Origin: Teredinibacter sp. KSP-S5-2
GTDB taxonomy: Bacteria > Pseudomonadota > Gammaproteobacteria > Pseudomonadales > Cellvibrionaceae
DNA: 64,000 nt
Direction: 5' to 3'
Assembly (NCBI RefSeq): GCF_032773895.1
Contig: NZ_CP120416.1
Coordinates: 2,106,001-2,170,000 of the forward strand
Position 1 is the first letter of the stretch, and every line of letters starts with the position of its first letter. This document shows positions 1 through 10,350 of this stretch, piece after piece. The translations under genes and the position numbers were made by a program. The notes beneath the pieces were generated by a model that saw only the letters and a program-made list of their open reading frames with translations, did no database searches and was not told where the DNA came from.

Positions 1-784
1 TCAAACCTCGAGCGTTACCCGCCCAGGGACTTTGTGTTTGGCAGAGTAACCATTTGTCGACTCTGAACTCTTCCGTGTGAAACCACATTGCGTGATCAAC
101 ACTGGCCGCAACCATTTTGTCGTCAAACAAATTGGTTTTATGGGGGAGTAATGCGGTGGCCAGCAGGCCAAAATCGGAAGCGAAAGCCAGGGAGCAATAA
201 TGGTAAATTGGGTCATCCGGCAGGGGTTCAGTGGATTTTATCCAATACAAGGCTTCAGGCGGATGAATGTCTGTTGAAAAGAAAACGTCATCTTCCACCG
301 CTAGTAGCTGAAAAGGGCTTTCTTCTCCGCTGGTCTTACTTTTGCTTGCTGGAATGTGTGCGTCTACGTTACGTCCACTCGTGATTCCCCGTTTTTCCAA
401 TATCTTTTCTGGTGAATCAACATTAAGCGGTAACGGCTTTTGGTGCTCGTAACCTTCTTCCTTTTGATGAAACGAGACGGCCATATTGAATATAGGACGC
501 CCAAACTGCCTGGCCACCACTCGGCGACTTTTAAAACTGGTGCCATCTCTGACGTTTTCTACGTCGTAAATCACCGGGGCATCGGCGCTCCCGGCACGTA
601 AAAAATACGCATGGAGAGAATGGGGAGGCATATTATTGACAGTTTTATAAGCAGAAATTAGGGCCTGCGCCAGCACTTGGCCACCGAAAAGTATATTACG
701 GAAGTTTTCTCTATGGTGAAGACTGCGGAATAGGTTCTTATCTAACTCCTCCATAGTGAGAATATCAGTGAGAGAGGCAGTCAT
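1..784 (-). CDS. tesB: Acyl-CoA thioesterase II (TesB), 3' end outside window
   Basis: Hydrolyses acyl-CoA to free fatty acid and CoA in the cytosol. Reading the minus strand from the ATG at 784 gives one uninterrupted frame of 261 codons that leaves the window. Visible TesB-family signatures are FGGQVLAQAL near residue 32, the segment NMPPHSLHAYFLRAG near residue 52, FKSRRVVARQFG near residue 83, and ASVDHAMWFH followed by SPWAGNARG at the end. The family is about 285 residues, so roughly 25-30 C-terminal residues are missing. The short ORFs visible in other frames here are shadows and not a sign of a broken gene. It sits beside ETF genes, which fits a fatty-acid metabolism neighbourhood. 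Function is assigned from motifs only. Confidence 0.9.
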   Translation of the reverse strand, partial: MTASLTDILTMEELDKNLFRSLHHRENFRNILFGGQVLAQALISAYKTVNNMPPHSLHAYFLRAGSADAPVIYDVENVRDGTSFKSRRVVARQFGRPIFNMAVSFHQKEEGYEHQKPLPLNVDSPEKILEKRGITSGRNVDAHIPASKSKTSGEESPFQLLAVEDDVFFSTDIHPPEALYWIKSTEPLPDDPIYHYCSLAFASDFGLLATALLPHKTNLFDDKMVAASVDHAMWFHTEEFRVDKWLLCQTQSPWAGNARGL

Positions 785-860
785 TGAGTGGAAACTCCTT
801 AAAGATCTTCCGTTTTGGCCGATACCTTTAATATTAGACGAAATGCCTCAAGAGGGTGTT

Positions 861-1502
861 ATGCATTTTCGACTCTTACAATTCGGGTTCATATTGGTGG
901 CTCTGGTATTGTCCGGATGCTCTTTTAACTATGTGAGTTCCGTGACCGACCAAACATTAAAAACCCTGGCATTAAAAGAAAACTTCACCATTGAGCGTCG
1001 CGGTAAATGGCAAATAAATCGGGAAGCCAAAATTCTTGTTGTCAGTACGACTCAAGTACCGGCTAAAGAATATGGTGTAACCAGTCAATATCGTCGAGCA
1101 AACACACAGTTATTTGCTTCATTAAATCGATCCTTTTCTCAAGGATTTCCCAATTTTGTGGCTAAAGACAGTAAACACTCAATGAATCAGGCTCTGAATC
1201 TTGCCTGGCAAAATCGTGCGGATATTTTAATTTATCCATTATTGATTGATTTAAAAAATGGCATCAATACCTGGAGTGAAATGCAGGAAGGTGACGTCCC
1301 ACACTCGGATAAATATTTTGGTCCGGATGTTAGTCAGTTTCAGCTGTTTGTTTTGGATGTAAAAACTCGCAAGTTGTTGGATGTAATTCACGTGAAAGGG
1401 CGGGGCCGTTTTTTTGCCGAATCGAACAGCTTGCCGATAGACCTTCTGGATAAAGCAACACAACAAGTTGCTGTTACGCTTTTTGGTGTGAGAACAGGGT
1501 AA
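861..1502 (+). CDS. Predicted lipoprotein, DUF4823-like
   Basis: The product of about 213 residues starts with a hydrophobic signal and a lipobox ending in LSGC near residue 19, so it should be lipidated and membrane-anchored in the periplasm. The body resembles DUF4823 lipoproteins (a segment with ILVVSTTQVPAKEYG, then a nucleotide-like ADILIYPLLI strand and a QLFVLDVKTRKLLDV segment). I am only moderately sure of the family name. An upstream in-frame start at 756 exists, but it would place about 35 residues before the signal peptide and would overlap tesB, so I chose the ATG at 861, which has an AGAGGG ribosome site just before it. It diverges from tesB and converges on the ETF-QO gene. Function unknown. 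Confidence 0.75.
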   Translation: MHFRLLQFGFILVALVLSGCSFNYVSSVTDQTLKTLALKENFTIERRGKWQINREAKILVVSTTQVPAKEYGVTSQYRRANTQLFASLNRSFSQGFPNFVAKDSKHSMNQALNLAWQNRADILIYPLLIDLKNGINTWSEMQEGDVPHSDKYFGPDVSQFQLFVLDVKTRKLLDVIHVKGRGRFFAESNSLPIDLLDKATQQVAVTLFGVRTG

Positions 1503-1524
1503 AGAGGACATCCATGTCCCGCTG

Positions 1525-3162
1525 TTACATATTTGGATAGTTTGGGCCGCCACCGCCTTCAGGTGTTACCCAGGTAATATTCTGAGCCGGGTCCTTGATA
1601 TCACAGGTTTTGCAATGTACGCAGTTCTGAGCATTGATCTGAAAAACACTTTCACCATTTTCCTGCTTAACCACTTCATATACGCCTGCCGGACAGTACC
1701 TTTGTGCAGGCTCTTCATAAAGCTGCAGGTTTTCCTCAATTGGAATTTCCGGGTATTCCAGTTTTAGATGGCAAGGTTGATCTTCTTCGTGGTTGGTGTT
1801 CGACAAAAACACAGACGACAATTTATCGAAACTTAATTTGCCATCCGGTTTGGGATATTCAATTTTCTCTGATTCCGCTGCACGTTTCAGTTGTGCGTAA
1901 TCGGCTTTGCTATCTGAAAGTGTCCAGGGGAGTTTTCCAGCAAATAAATTGATATCAATAAAAGCGTAGGCTGATCCCCAGAACGTGCCCCATTTATGTA
2001 ACGCCGGGCCAAAATTACGCTGTTTATACAGTTCCTGATAAAGCCAGGATTTTTTATAGGCGGGGTTAAATACGATGTTGGAAACATTTTCTTTTTTCAT
2101 CGCGTTGTATATTGCTTCCGCAGCAATCATTCCAGACTTTATTGCTGTGTGAGAGCCTTTAATCTTTGCAGCGTTCAATGTGCCGGCGTCATCGCCAATC
2201 AAGAAACCGCCTGGAAATGCCATTTGAGGTTGGGATTGCAAGCCTCCTTTGGTAATGGCTCGGGCGCCATAAGCAATTCGTTCACCGCCTTCAAGGTGCT
2301 CAGCAATATTAGGGTGGTGTTTATAGCGTTGAAACTCATCATAGGGGCTGACATGCGGATTGGAGTAGGACAAATCCGCAATCAGGCCAACCACAACCTG
2401 ATTGTCTTCCATGTGATACAAAAAACCACCACCACCGGTTTGACTTTCTGACAGCGGCCAGCCTGTGGAATGAATGACCAGACCGGGTTTACTCTGTTCC
2501 TTGGGGATTTTCCACAATTCCTTGATACCTAACCCATAATGCTGAGGGTCTTTATTTTTATCCAGTTGGAAATGCTGGATTAATTTCTTACCCAGGTGGC
2601 CTCGTGTTCCCTCGGCAAAAATAGTGTGTTTTGCACGCAACTCCATGCCTGGCATGTAACTGTCTTTTGGCGAACCATTTTTATCAACGCCCATGTCTCC
2701 AGTAACTATTCCCAACACAGAACGGTTGTCTTCGTCATAAATAATCTCTGCTGCGGAGAAACCGGGGAACACTTCTACGCCCAAGCTTTCTGCCTGTTCG
2801 GCTAACCAGCGGCACAAATTACCTAAGCTAATCACATAATTACCTGAATTATGTAACGTGCTAGGCACAAATAGGCCTGGAACCTTAATCCCTGAGTTTT
2901 GAGAGGTTAAATAATAGACTTCATCTTTTGTAACAGAGCAATTTAATGGCGCGCCGAGTTCCTGCCAGTTAGGAAAGAGTTCGTTCAATGCGCGTGGCTC
3001 AAATACCGCGCCGGATAAAATATGTGCGCCAACCTCGGAACCCTTTTCTACAATGCATACATTTATTTCAGCATCGAGTTGCTTCAGACGGCAAGCAGCG
3101 GATAAACCGGCTGGGCCAGCGCCAACGATAACCACATCGTATTCCATTGATTCTCGTTCCAT
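1525..3162 (-). CDS. Electron transfer flavoprotein-ubiquinone oxidoreductase (ETF-QO)
   Basis: This membrane-associated FAD/[4Fe-4S] protein passes electrons from reduced ETF to ubiquinone. The N-terminus has the FAD-binding VVIVGAGPAGLSAACRL segment. The C-terminus has the cluster ligands C (CPAGVYEV) and CVHCKTCDIKDP, followed by the typical end GGGGPNYPNM. Length (about 545 residues) matches the bacterial family. The ATG at 3162 has GGAG nine bases upstream, better than a GTG at 3171. It is divergent from etfB, with the 228-bp gap holding the promoters of both. It probably works directly with the EtfBA pair encoded next to it. Confidence 0.95.
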   Translation of the reverse strand: MERESMEYDVVIVGAGPAGLSAACRLKQLDAEINVCIVEKGSEVGAHILSGAVFEPRALNELFPNWQELGAPLNCSVTKDEVYYLTSQNSGIKVPGLFVPSTLHNSGNYVISLGNLCRWLAEQAESLGVEVFPGFSAAEIIYDEDNRSVLGIVTGDMGVDKNGSPKDSYMPGMELRAKHTIFAEGTRGHLGKKLIQHFQLDKNKDPQHYGLGIKELWKIPKEQSKPGLVIHSTGWPLSESQTGGGGFLYHMEDNQVVVGLIADLSYSNPHVSPYDEFQRYKHHPNIAEHLEGGERIAYGARAITKGGLQSQPQMAFPGGFLIGDDAGTLNAAKIKGSHTAIKSGMIAAEAIYNAMKKENVSNIVFNPAYKKSWLYQELYKQRNFGPALHKWGTFWGSAYAFIDINLFAGKLPWTLSDSKADYAQLKRAAESEKIEYPKPDGKLSFDKLSSVFLSNTNHEEDQPCHLKLEYPEIPIEENLQLYEEPAQRYCPAGVYEVVKQENGESVFQINAQNCVHCKTCDIKDPAQNITWVTPEGGGGPNYPNM

Positions 3163-3390
3163 AGAAAACACTCCGAATTATTTTTGCTCTTATTTATGAG
3201 TATAAAAGCCTTACTTTGTGTCCACAAAGTGTTATTTCCGTTTAGCATAAATGGGTTTCATTACTATATATTCTGCTATGAGATAATCATTCCTTATGAT
3301 TTTTCTAGCTATACTTGGAAAATAGCCAAAGCAGATCAATATAAGACTTGATAAAGCAAGCATCTTTCGCCAGGAGACCTATCAAATATC

Positions 3391-4143
3391 ATGAAGATCT
3401 TAGTGCCAATAAAACGAGTAGTGGATTACAACGTAAAAGTACGCCCGAACTCAGACGAGTCAGATGTCGATCTGAACAACGTCAAAATGTCGATTAACCC
3501 GTTTTGCGAAATTGCCGTCGAAGAAGCGGTTAAACTAAAAGAGGCGGGGAAGGCCACAGAAATTGTGGTGGTGTCTATTGGTCCCAATAAGGCGCAGGAA
3601 CAGATTCGTGCCGCTATGGCAATCGGAGCTGATCGAGGTATTTTGATTGAAACCGAACAAAACGTTGAACCTCTGGCTGTTGCAAAAATATTAAAGCAGG
3701 TTGCGGATAATGAATCTCCTTCATTAATCATTATGGGGAAACAATCTATTGACGGTGATAACAATCAAACCGGACAAATGCTTGCAGCTTTATGCGGATA
3801 TGCGCAAGCCACTTTTGCTTCGAAAGTGGAGATAAACGCTGATAAATGTGATGTAACGCGGGAGGTGGACGGCGGTTTACAAACCATTCGTGTCAATTTA
3901 CCTGCAGTAATTACCACGGATTTACGATTAAATGAACCGCGCTACGCATCCTTGCCGAATATTATGAAGGCAAAGAAAAAACCTCTTGAGATTAAATCGA
4001 TCGATGATCTCGGTGTCGATGTTACACCGAGAACAGAAATACTTGCCGCTAGTTTGCCGCCAACACGCAGTGCAGGTATTAAGGTGGCAGATGTTGATCA
4101 ATTACTGGAAAAACTAAAAAATGAAGCAAAGGTGATTTCATGA
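3391..4143 (+). CDS. etfB: Electron transfer flavoprotein beta subunit
   Basis: EtfB carries AMP and, with EtfA, accepts electrons from acyl-CoA dehydrogenases. The sequence starts [16 protein letters not shown], and carries the family signatures [14 protein letters not shown] and the loop [16 protein letters not shown], with [29 protein letters not shown] near residue 170. At 250 residues it is full length. An AGGAG ribosome site lies upstream. The stop overlaps the start of etfA by four bases (ATGA), so the two are translationally coupled. Together with the divergent ETF-QO gene this is the usual route from fatty-acid oxidation to the quinone pool. Confidence 0.96.
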   Translation: MKILVPIKRVVDYNVKVRPNSDESDVDLNNVKMSINPFCEIAVEEAVKLKEAGKATEIVVVSIGPNKAQEQIRAAMAIGADRGILIETEQNVEPLAVAKILKQVADNESPSLIIMGKQSIDGDNNQTGQMLAALCGYAQATFASKVEINADKCDVTREVDGGLQTIRVNLPAVITTDLRLNEPRYASLPNIMKAKKKPLEIKSIDDLGVDVTPRTEILAASLPPTRSAGIKVADVDQLLEKLKNEAKVIS

Positions 4144-5069
4144 GCGTACTTGTCTTAGCAGAACACGATAACTCTGAGTTAAAAGGCGCTACATTAAATA
4201 CCATTCATGCTGCCACTCAACTAGGAGAGGAAATCCATGTTCTTGTTGCTGGCACGGCCTGTCAGGCTGTCGCGGATTCAGCGTCCAGTGTTAGCGGCGT
4301 GGCGAAAGTCCTACTTGCGGATGATGCATTATATGGCCAACAGTTAGCCGAACCCCTTGCCGATTTAATCGTCTCCATCGCCAATAGTTACAATTTCATC
4401 TTGGCTCCGGCGACCACAACAGGAAAGAATGTTGTACCAAGAGCAGCAGCGTTACTGGATGTGCAGCCACTTTCTGATGTGACCGCCATTGTTGACTCAT
4501 CCACCTTTAAGCGTCCAATTTATGCTGGTAATGTCATTGCCACAGTAAAATCGAACGATAACCTGAAAGTAATGACAATCCGTGCTACGGCTTTTGATGC
4601 CGCGGCTCAATCGCAAGATAACGCATCTATCGAGAACATTGCAGGTAATACAGCAAACAGTTTGTCGGAATTTGTCAGTGAGCAAAAAGCCCAATCCGAA
4701 CGTCCGGAGCTGACGGCAGCAAGAGTGGTTGTTTCCGGTGGTCGAGGCATGCAATCAGAGGAGAATTTCGAATTACTCTATCAACTCGCAGACAAGCTCG
4801 ACGCGGCAGTAGGTGCTTCTCGTGCGGCGGTTGACGCGGGGTTTGTGGCCAATGATATGCAGGTGGGGCAAACCGGTAAGATCGTCGCGCCCGAACTGTA
4901 TATCGCAGTGGGTATTTCCGGTGCGATTCAGCACCTGGCAGGTATGAAAGAATCAAAGGTGATAGTCGCAATCAATAAAGATGAAGATGCGCCTATATTT
5001 CAGGTCGCAGATTATGGATTGGTAGCTGATTTATTCGATGTAGTACCTGAGTTGACGCAAAAGCTTTAA
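4140..5069 (+). CDS. etfA: Electron transfer flavoprotein alpha subunit
   Basis: EtfA binds FAD and partners EtfB. The 309-residue product shows the N-terminal [16 protein letters not shown] segment and the C-terminal FAD domain with [50 protein letters not shown] and [22 protein letters not shown]. All match the family, and the length is normal. The start overlaps the etfB stop. A GC-rich hairpin follows the stop at 5104-5134. Confidence 0.96.
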   Translation: MSVLVLAEHDNSELKGATLNTIHAATQLGEEIHVLVAGTACQAVADSASSVSGVAKVLLADDALYGQQLAEPLADLIVSIANSYNFILAPATTTGKNVVPRAAALLDVQPLSDVTAIVDSSTFKRPIYAGNVIATVKSNDNLKVMTIRATAFDAAAQSQDNASIENIAGNTANSLSEFVSEQKAQSERPELTAARVVVSGGRGMQSEENFELLYQLADKLDAAVGASRAAVDAGFVANDMQVGQTGKIVAPELYIAVGISGAIQHLAGMKESKVIVAINKDEDAPIFQVADYGLVADLFDVVPELTQKL

Positions 5070-5103
5070 TTTTGCTCAAACACTGGGCGTTATTTTGGCC
5101 AAA

Positions 5104-5134
5104 TACCCCTGTTGCTTACCTAGCAGCAGGGGTA
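5104..5134 (+). terminator. Hairpin after etfBA
   Basis: A 13-bp stem (TACCCCTGTTGCT with AGCAGCAGGGGTA, one G-T pair) encloses a five-base loop 34 bases after the etfA stop. It is followed by AAAATG rather than a T tract, so it may be a weak terminator or a 3'-end stabilising stem. Confidence 0.5.
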
Positions 5135-5177
5135 AAATGCCCGGCAATTCAAATAAAATTAACCGCCCAACAAGCTG

Positions 5178-7352
5178 ATGTTTATGTTCCAGTTTTTTGT
5201 TCCCATCACTAAGGTCCAAAAAGACCGATTGGTCATGCGGGAAACAGATGCCAGAGTGGCAAAGTACAGTCGCCGAGGCATAGTCTTTAACTTTATTGCC
5301 TATCTTATCTGCTTTATCGGTGGCACTTTTGTTCAGGAATTCCCCACATACACTTTGGTGTTAACCGTTGGCTTGCTCTGTGTTACCTTGCTTCGTGGTT
5401 TCTTCCTGTTTCGATTTGAGCAGCTCTACCCCAGGGCTCCGGCAAAATGGCGAAACCAGTATTTTGCGGCTACGCTTCTCGGCTCAATGTGGTGGGCGGC
5501 GATTATGGTCTCTGTGACCTATAAGCTGCAAATGAATCATGAGGCACCGTTATTCTGGTTGTACACTGTTGTATTCTTTTCAACCACAGCTCACGCATTC
5601 GCACCGTATCAAAAATTTCTCACCTATTATCAGTTCTTCGGTCTTGTCCCCGCTGCCCTGGCAGCGCTGTCTCTGGGCTCCGTTAATGGTGTTATCTACG
5701 GTGCATTGCTGTTGGTGTTTTATCTGGTATTAAACCATCAGTGTCGAATGATTTCAGAAACCTATTGGGAGCGATTGGAAGCAACCTATGCTTTAGCCAG
5801 AAAAACCCGTTCGGTTGAGGAAGAAAAGCGTGATACACGGGCCAGCGTCAAACTGAATAAAGAGTTTCTGAATTTTCTGCGTGACGATCTGCAAAAGATC
5901 GTTACTTTGGATCAGACAGCTGCTGAGAATGCCGGTCATTCAGGTGATATTACCCTGAACAAACAGCGTCGAAATATCACTCTCAGCCTGGAGCGCATTT
6001 TTGATAACGTTGATAACTTTACCGGCACCCTAACCAAAGAACTCACGTTATCGCAAAACGTATTTAATATTCGTCATGAACTGCAGCATATTATTGCTGA
6101 GTATGTGGATGAATGTGAAGGTAAGGGAATTCAAATTGAGTCAGCACTTTCTCCTAACTTACCGATGCGATTAAAAGGGGATGCGTCCAAGCTGGCTCAA
6201 GTGCTTAAATCTTTGTTAAACCTGTGCATCAAAGATATGCCCTCAGGTTTGGTGCTGGTTGAAGTTGAATTCTTGCGTGAGTACGAGACTGCCGGTGAGC
6301 TATATATCACTATTTCTCGTCTGCTTGAAGTTCAGAAAAAACTGTTTTTCCTTGAAGATTCAAATAATGCAGCCAAACTGGATTTAAGTTTTTCTTCCGC
6401 GAGAGCGATTGCAGAATATATGGAAGGTGGCATAGAAACATCGGATATTCCCGGTGAGGGACAACGTTTCCGTTTCAGTGCCAAACTGGAAATTGCCGAA
6501 GCGCTTGGGCAGTTGGACTTCCATAAAAACTATTTCTCCGGACACAGTGTGTTGTTGGTACACGGCAATGCCCGAATTGTTGATCTCAAAAGACAGGAGT
6601 TAGATTCCCTTGGGTTCAACGTAATAACGGAAACCCAATACAAACGTGCCTACCAAACGCTGGAAAACAGCTATAAAAATGGCAAACCTATTGAGAGCGT
6701 CCTCTATTACGTGGAGCACGACAGCGAAGACTTTGTCGAATTTAACAATAATATTAACGCACACTCCGATTTGAAAAATACTCACCAGCTGGTGGTTTCA
6801 ACACAGCAGCAGCACGCGTTGCTGGCAGGTATGGGGTTTGTTGATCACGATAATGTCTGCTACGTCAATAAACCCGCTGGTTTGTTTGAATTGGAATCCT
6901 CCTTTCAGGTTGCCTACAAAAATAAAGGCGAAGATGGTGAGATCATTCCCAAAAAACAGGCGTTACAACGTTTTACAATTCTCGCTTATAGCAAAAACAC
7001 CAAAGCCGACGCTGAGTTGCGTAACAGACTCCAGGGAAAAAATTGCGATTTGGTTCTGGTTACTACGATTGAGACTCTTGAAGAGCAGTTTTCCCAATTG
7101 AAACCAAGTGTCGTTCTTATTGATTGTGATGATTCAACCGATGTGTCGTTACTGGTTGACCGGATTAGAGAGAAGGAAATAAAAGACGAGGTTGAAACCT
7201 TTACACCTATCGTAGGTATGAGTACCTCGAAAACCAGTTTTGAATCGTCAGTTTATGAAATTGGTTTCGATGATTACATTAATTTGTCGGATAGACGCAG
7301 AAGTTTGAGAGCAACAATTAAATATTGGATTACCCTGAAGTTAACAGATTAA
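5178..7352 (+). CDS. Membrane hybrid sensor-kinase-like protein, probably catalytically degenerate
   Basis: 724 residues. About six hydrophobic segments lie between residues 30 and 190. A coiled region follows (about 195-225), then a region aligned with a histidine-kinase dimerisation domain at KLNKEFLNFLRDDL, where the usual SHELRTPL box is absent and no phosphoacceptor His is seen. The ATPase-like part keeps a QVLKSLLNLCIKD N-box-like stretch. It lacks DTGxGI and has AKLDLSFSSARAIAEYMEGGI where the GTGLGL box should be. Two receiver-like domains follow (about 453-575 and 590-724). The first lacks a clear phosphoacceptor Asp, while the second has VVLIDCDDS. It may act as a non-catalytic scaffold or partner of other kinases. 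It stands alone after etfA and converges on xthA. The start at 5178 is uncertain because no strong ribosome site is visible. Confidence 0.8.
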   Translation: MFMFQFFVPITKVQKDRLVMRETDARVAKYSRRGIVFNFIAYLICFIGGTFVQEFPTYTLVLTVGLLCVTLLRGFFLFRFEQLYPRAPAKWRNQYFAATLLGSMWWAAIMVSVTYKLQMNHEAPLFWLYTVVFFSTTAHAFAPYQKFLTYYQFFGLVPAALAALSLGSVNGVIYGALLLVFYLVLNHQCRMISETYWERLEATYALARKTRSVEEEKRDTRASVKLNKEFLNFLRDDLQKIVTLDQTAAENAGHSGDITLNKQRRNITLSLERIFDNVDNFTGTLTKELTLSQNVFNIRHELQHIIAEYVDECEGKGIQIESALSPNLPMRLKGDASKLAQVLKSLLNLCIKDMPSGLVLVEVEFLREYETAGELYITISRLLEVQKKLFFLEDSNNAAKLDLSFSSARAIAEYMEGGIETSDIPGEGQRFRFSAKLEIAEALGQLDFHKNYFSGHSVLLVHGNARIVDLKRQELDSLGFNVITETQYKRAYQTLENSYKNGKPIESVLYYVEHDSEDFVEFNNNINAHSDLKNTHQLVVSTQQQHALLAGMGFVDHDNVCYVNKPAGLFELESSFQVAYKNKGEDGEIIPKKQALQRFTILAYSKNTKADAELRNRLQGKNCDLVLVTTIETLEEQFSQLKPSVVLIDCDDSTDVSLLVDRIREKEIKDEVETFTPIVGMSTSKTSFESSVYEIGFDDYINLSDRRRSLRATIKYWITLKLTD

Positions 7353-7380
7353 TCTACTGGTTCAGTTAACGGGGTAATCC
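7327..7380. terminator. Inverted repeat between convergent genes
   Basis: GGATTACCC (7327-7335) is repeated as its complement GGGTAATCC (7372-7380) around a 36-base spacer that itself holds a small AGATTAATCT palindrome. It spans the 3' end of the kinase-like gene and lies between two convergent genes, so a two-way terminator is plausible. The long loop makes it weak. Confidence 0.35.
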
Positions 7381-7401
7381 AAGTTTGTTTGAGTTATCAT
7401 T

Positions 7402-8217
7402 CTATATTGAGAAAGTGGACCAAATAGGGCAGTGGTCAGAGGGCTTTTCCATCCCACGAATTTCGTAGTCAATACCGGCTTCGGTACACTTGGCGCTAAG
7501 TGATTCGGTTGCCAGAATTAAATCAATTCGGAGTCCGCGCTTGGGTTCTCGCTCAAATCCACGGCTTCGATAATCAAACCAGCTAAACTGATCATTGCTT
7601 TCCGGGTGTAACTCCCGATATGTATCTTTTAGTCCCCAGCTTAACAAGGTGTCTAGCCATTCTCGCTCTTCCGGAAGAAAGCTACATTTCCCGCTTTTTA
7701 ACCAACGCTTGCGGTTGTCTTCACCAATACCAATATCCAGGTCAGTGTGCGATATGTTCATATCGCCCATTACAATAACTTGCTCGTCAGAGTTGCAGTA
7801 TGTGTTTAGGTGGATATTCAGGTCTTGGTAGTATTTCTCCTTATTCGGGAATTTGGTCGGATGGTCTCGCGATTCACCTTGAGGGAAGTAGCCGTTAAAT
7901 ACCCAAATTTTGCTGTTATCACTTAGTGTAAATAACCCGCCGATAAAACGTTTTTGGGTTTCGTCAGTATCGCCATCAAACCCTTTTACCACTTTCTCAA
8001 AAGGGGTTTTGCTTAGAAGTGCGACCCCATAATGCGTCTTTTGACCCATAAATTCCACGTGATAGCCGAGCTCTTGCACTGCTTCAATAGGGAAGTCTTC
8101 GTCGGTAACTTTTGTTTCCTGTAAACCGATAAAATCTGGCTGATGTTTATCAACGACACTTTTCAATTGGTGTAACCGTGAACGTAGGCTGTTCACGTTA
8201 AAAGAAATACATTTCAT
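7402..8217 (-). CDS. xthA: Exodeoxyribonuclease III
   Basis: A Mg-dependent AP endonuclease and 3' exonuclease of base-excision repair. The 271-residue product has the EEP-family landmarks [27 protein letters not shown] (metal-binding Glu), HYGVALLSK, the [15 protein letters not shown] motif, the [11 protein letters not shown] segment and the final PSDHCPIW with the catalytic His. Full length. It lies seven bases after the prc stop and is probably cotranscribed with prc. Confidence 0.95.
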   Translation of the reverse strand: MKCISFNVNSLRSRLHQLKSVVDKHQPDFIGLQETKVTDEDFPIEAVQELGYHVEFMGQKTHYGVALLSKTPFEKVVKGFDGDTDETQKRFIGGLFTLSDNSKIWVFNGYFPQGESRDHPTKFPNKEKYYQDLNIHLNTYCNSDEQVIVMGDMNISHTDLDIGIGEDNRKRWLKSGKCSFLPEEREWLDTLLSWGLKDTYRELHPESNDQFSWFDYRSRGFEREPKRGLRIDLILATESLSAKCTEAGIDYEIRGMEKPSDHCPIWSTFSI

Positions 8218-8223
8218 AACAAC

Positions 8224-10350
8224 TTAAAAATTAGAAGCTTGTTTATAGTCAGGCTTATTCATTAGTCTGATGTAGTCGACTAATATATTGCCGGTTTCAA
8301 TGAGTAGGGTGTCGCCATCAACATCGATTTTTTCACGAGCAACCGTTTCTTCTTCGACGGCAACAGTATCGCTATCTTCCTCTTTATCTAACTCATTCTT
8401 ACGGAAGTCTTCTATGGTTTTATAGGGTTCTAATTTCTTGGCAATGCGACGTTTGTTATCAATTTCCATCGCCTCCCGCTCCATTTGATTCTTCTCTTCG
8501 ATGCGTTTTTTCTCATTGAGAGAGACAACCGTTCTTTCCTTTGACTTTTTCATCAATGCAATCTGATCTTCAATATAAATAAAGTCAGGATCGTGCTGGA
8601 TTCGATCTCTGTGCAAATTATCCAGAACCGGGATCAGGCTGCTAAAGTTGAAATACTCGGCATGGTTTACTGAATGAATTTGATCCCAGGGGAGGGCGTT
8701 GTCATAAGATGACTCACCGACATCATCAGCATCCAATAGGAAAGGGAGCTCAATGTCGGGAATGACACCACGATGCTGAGTGCTTTCTCCGGATACTCGG
8801 TAAAATTTGGACTCTGTCAATTTTAATCGACCTTCACGCAAGTGAGTCAGGGACTGAACGGTGCCTTTACCAAAGGATTGGGAGCCGACAACAATGCCGC
8901 GTTTATAATCCTGAATGGCACCAGCAAAGATCTCTGATGCTGATGCGCTCAAACGGTTTACCATCACAATCAGCGGGCCACGATATTTTGCGCGGAAAGC
9001 TGACCGGTTATTGCGGTCAATACGTCCATCCGAGGTACGAATTTGCACCACTGGGCCCTGATCAATAAAGAAGCCGGTAAGCTCGCGAGCTTCATCTAAT
9101 GAGCCGCCACCGTTGTTGCGTAAATCTAGAATAACGCCATCGACATTTTCACGCTTAAGCTCGTCCAGAAGACGGGAAACATCTCTGGAAACACTGGCGA
9201 AATTGGGGTCACGAGCAAATTTGGCTTGAAAGTCAAAATAGAAGTGGGGGATGTTGATTACGCCGATTTTGTATATTTCATCGCCATGCGGAAGCTCAAA
9301 CACGGCTTTCTCAGCCGCCTGATCTTCAAGTTTTACCTTGCCGCGGTTAATGCTGATGAGTTTTGGTTTTTCGTCAACAGATGCGCCAGCGGGTAATACC
9401 TCTAGTTTTACAACAGTGTTCTTGGGGCCGCGGATAAGTTGTACAACTTCATCCAGACGCCAGCCAACAACATCAACAACTTCTCCGTCCTGACCTTGAG
9501 CAACGCCGGTTATGCGGTCAGCAGGTTTTAGATCGCCCTGACGATGGGCTGGGCCACCTGGCACCAAACGCACAACTTTTACTAACTCATCTTCTGTCTG
9601 CAGTACTGCACCGATACCTTCCAGGGAAAGAGACATGTTGATATCAAAATTCTCTGAAGTTCGCTGTGACCAGTAATTTGTATGCGGGTCATATAACGTT
9701 GTTAGCGCGTTTGCCATGGTTTCAAAAATATCAGCGTTGTCTTGCTGGCTTGCACGATTAAGTTGGTTTTTATACCGCTTAATTAATGTCTCGCGACCTT
9801 CTTCCACGTCTTTACCGGCCAGCTTGAGGTTAAGTAACCCCAGCTTGATACGCTTAAACCAGATCTCATCCGCTTCTTTCTTGGTTTTGGGCCAAGGGGA
9901 GTTGTCTCTTTCCAGTTCCACGGAATCCGAGCCATCGAAGGTGAACTTAATTGAGGGGTCTTCCAGAATAGCGATGATCGATTCCAGGCGTGTCAGAACT
10001 CTCTGGCGATATATCAAAAAGATGTCGAACCCGGCATCCAACTTTCCAGCTTTGAAATAATCGTCAAAATTGTTGGCTTCTTTCTTAAACTGGTCGATAT
10101 CTTTCTGGAAAAAGAACATTCTGGACGGATCGAGTGTTTCAATGTAGTTGTCCAGAAATGCCTGCGACAAGCTGTCGTCGATCTTGAGATCACGGTAGTG
10201 TTTGGTTCTGAGCTTGCTTACGACATCAATAATTGTTTCGGATTGAGCCTGGGTATGATCGAGCACCGGAGGCGCTTTTGAGAAGCTCTGGCTCGAAATG
10301 GCAAGACACAATGCGGTGGAAAAAACAACAGAAAGCCTTCTAATATGCAT
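8224..10350 (-). CDS. prc: Carboxy-terminal processing protease (tail-specific protease)
   Basis: This periplasmic serine protease cleaves proteins from the C-terminus. The product has a signal peptide (first ~25 residues, ending SSQSFSKA), an N-terminal helical domain, a PDZ domain (about 225-320, LSLEGIGAVLQTEDE through VKLEVLPAG), and the S41 catalytic core with NRLSASASEIFAGAIQDYKRG and the Lys of SQSFGKGTVQSL. The 708 residues fit the long Prc/Tsp type. A basic/acidic C-terminal helical tail follows. It is transcribed just ahead of xthA. Confidence 0.94.
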   Translation of the reverse strand: MHIRRLSVVFSTALCLAISSQSFSKAPPVLDHTQAQSETIIDVVSKLRTKHYRDLKIDDSLSQAFLDNYIETLDPSRMFFFQKDIDQFKKEANNFDDYFKAGKLDAGFDIFLIYRQRVLTRLESIIAILEDPSIKFTFDGSDSVELERDNSPWPKTKKEADEIWFKRIKLGLLNLKLAGKDVEEGRETLIKRYKNQLNRASQQDNADIFETMANALTTLYDPHTNYWSQRTSENFDINMSLSLEGIGAVLQTEDELVKVVRLVPGGPAHRQGDLKPADRITGVAQGQDGEVVDVVGWRLDEVVQLIRGPKNTVVKLEVLPAGASVDEKPKLISINRGKVKLEDQAAEKAVFELPHGDEIYKIGVINIPHFYFDFQAKFARDPNFASVSRDVSRLLDELKRENVDGVILDLRNNGGGSLDEARELTGFFIDQGPVVQIRTSDGRIDRNNRSAFRAKYRGPLIVMVNRLSASASEIFAGAIQDYKRGIVVGSQSFGKGTVQSLTHLREGRLKLTESKFYRVSGESTQHRGVIPDIELPFLLDADDVGESSYDNALPWDQIHSVNHAEYFNFSSLIPVLDNLHRDRIQHDPDFIYIEDQIALMKKSKERTVVSLNEKKRIEEKNQMEREAMEIDNKRRIAKKLEPYKTIEDFRKNELDKEEDSDTVAVEEETVAREKIDVDGDTLLIETGNILVDYIRLMNKPDYKQASNF

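Noticed and set aside
1-546. Several short overlapping ORFs on both strands that look like a broken gene
   Set aside because: They are shadows of one intact tesB frame that is open to the window edge on the minus strand.
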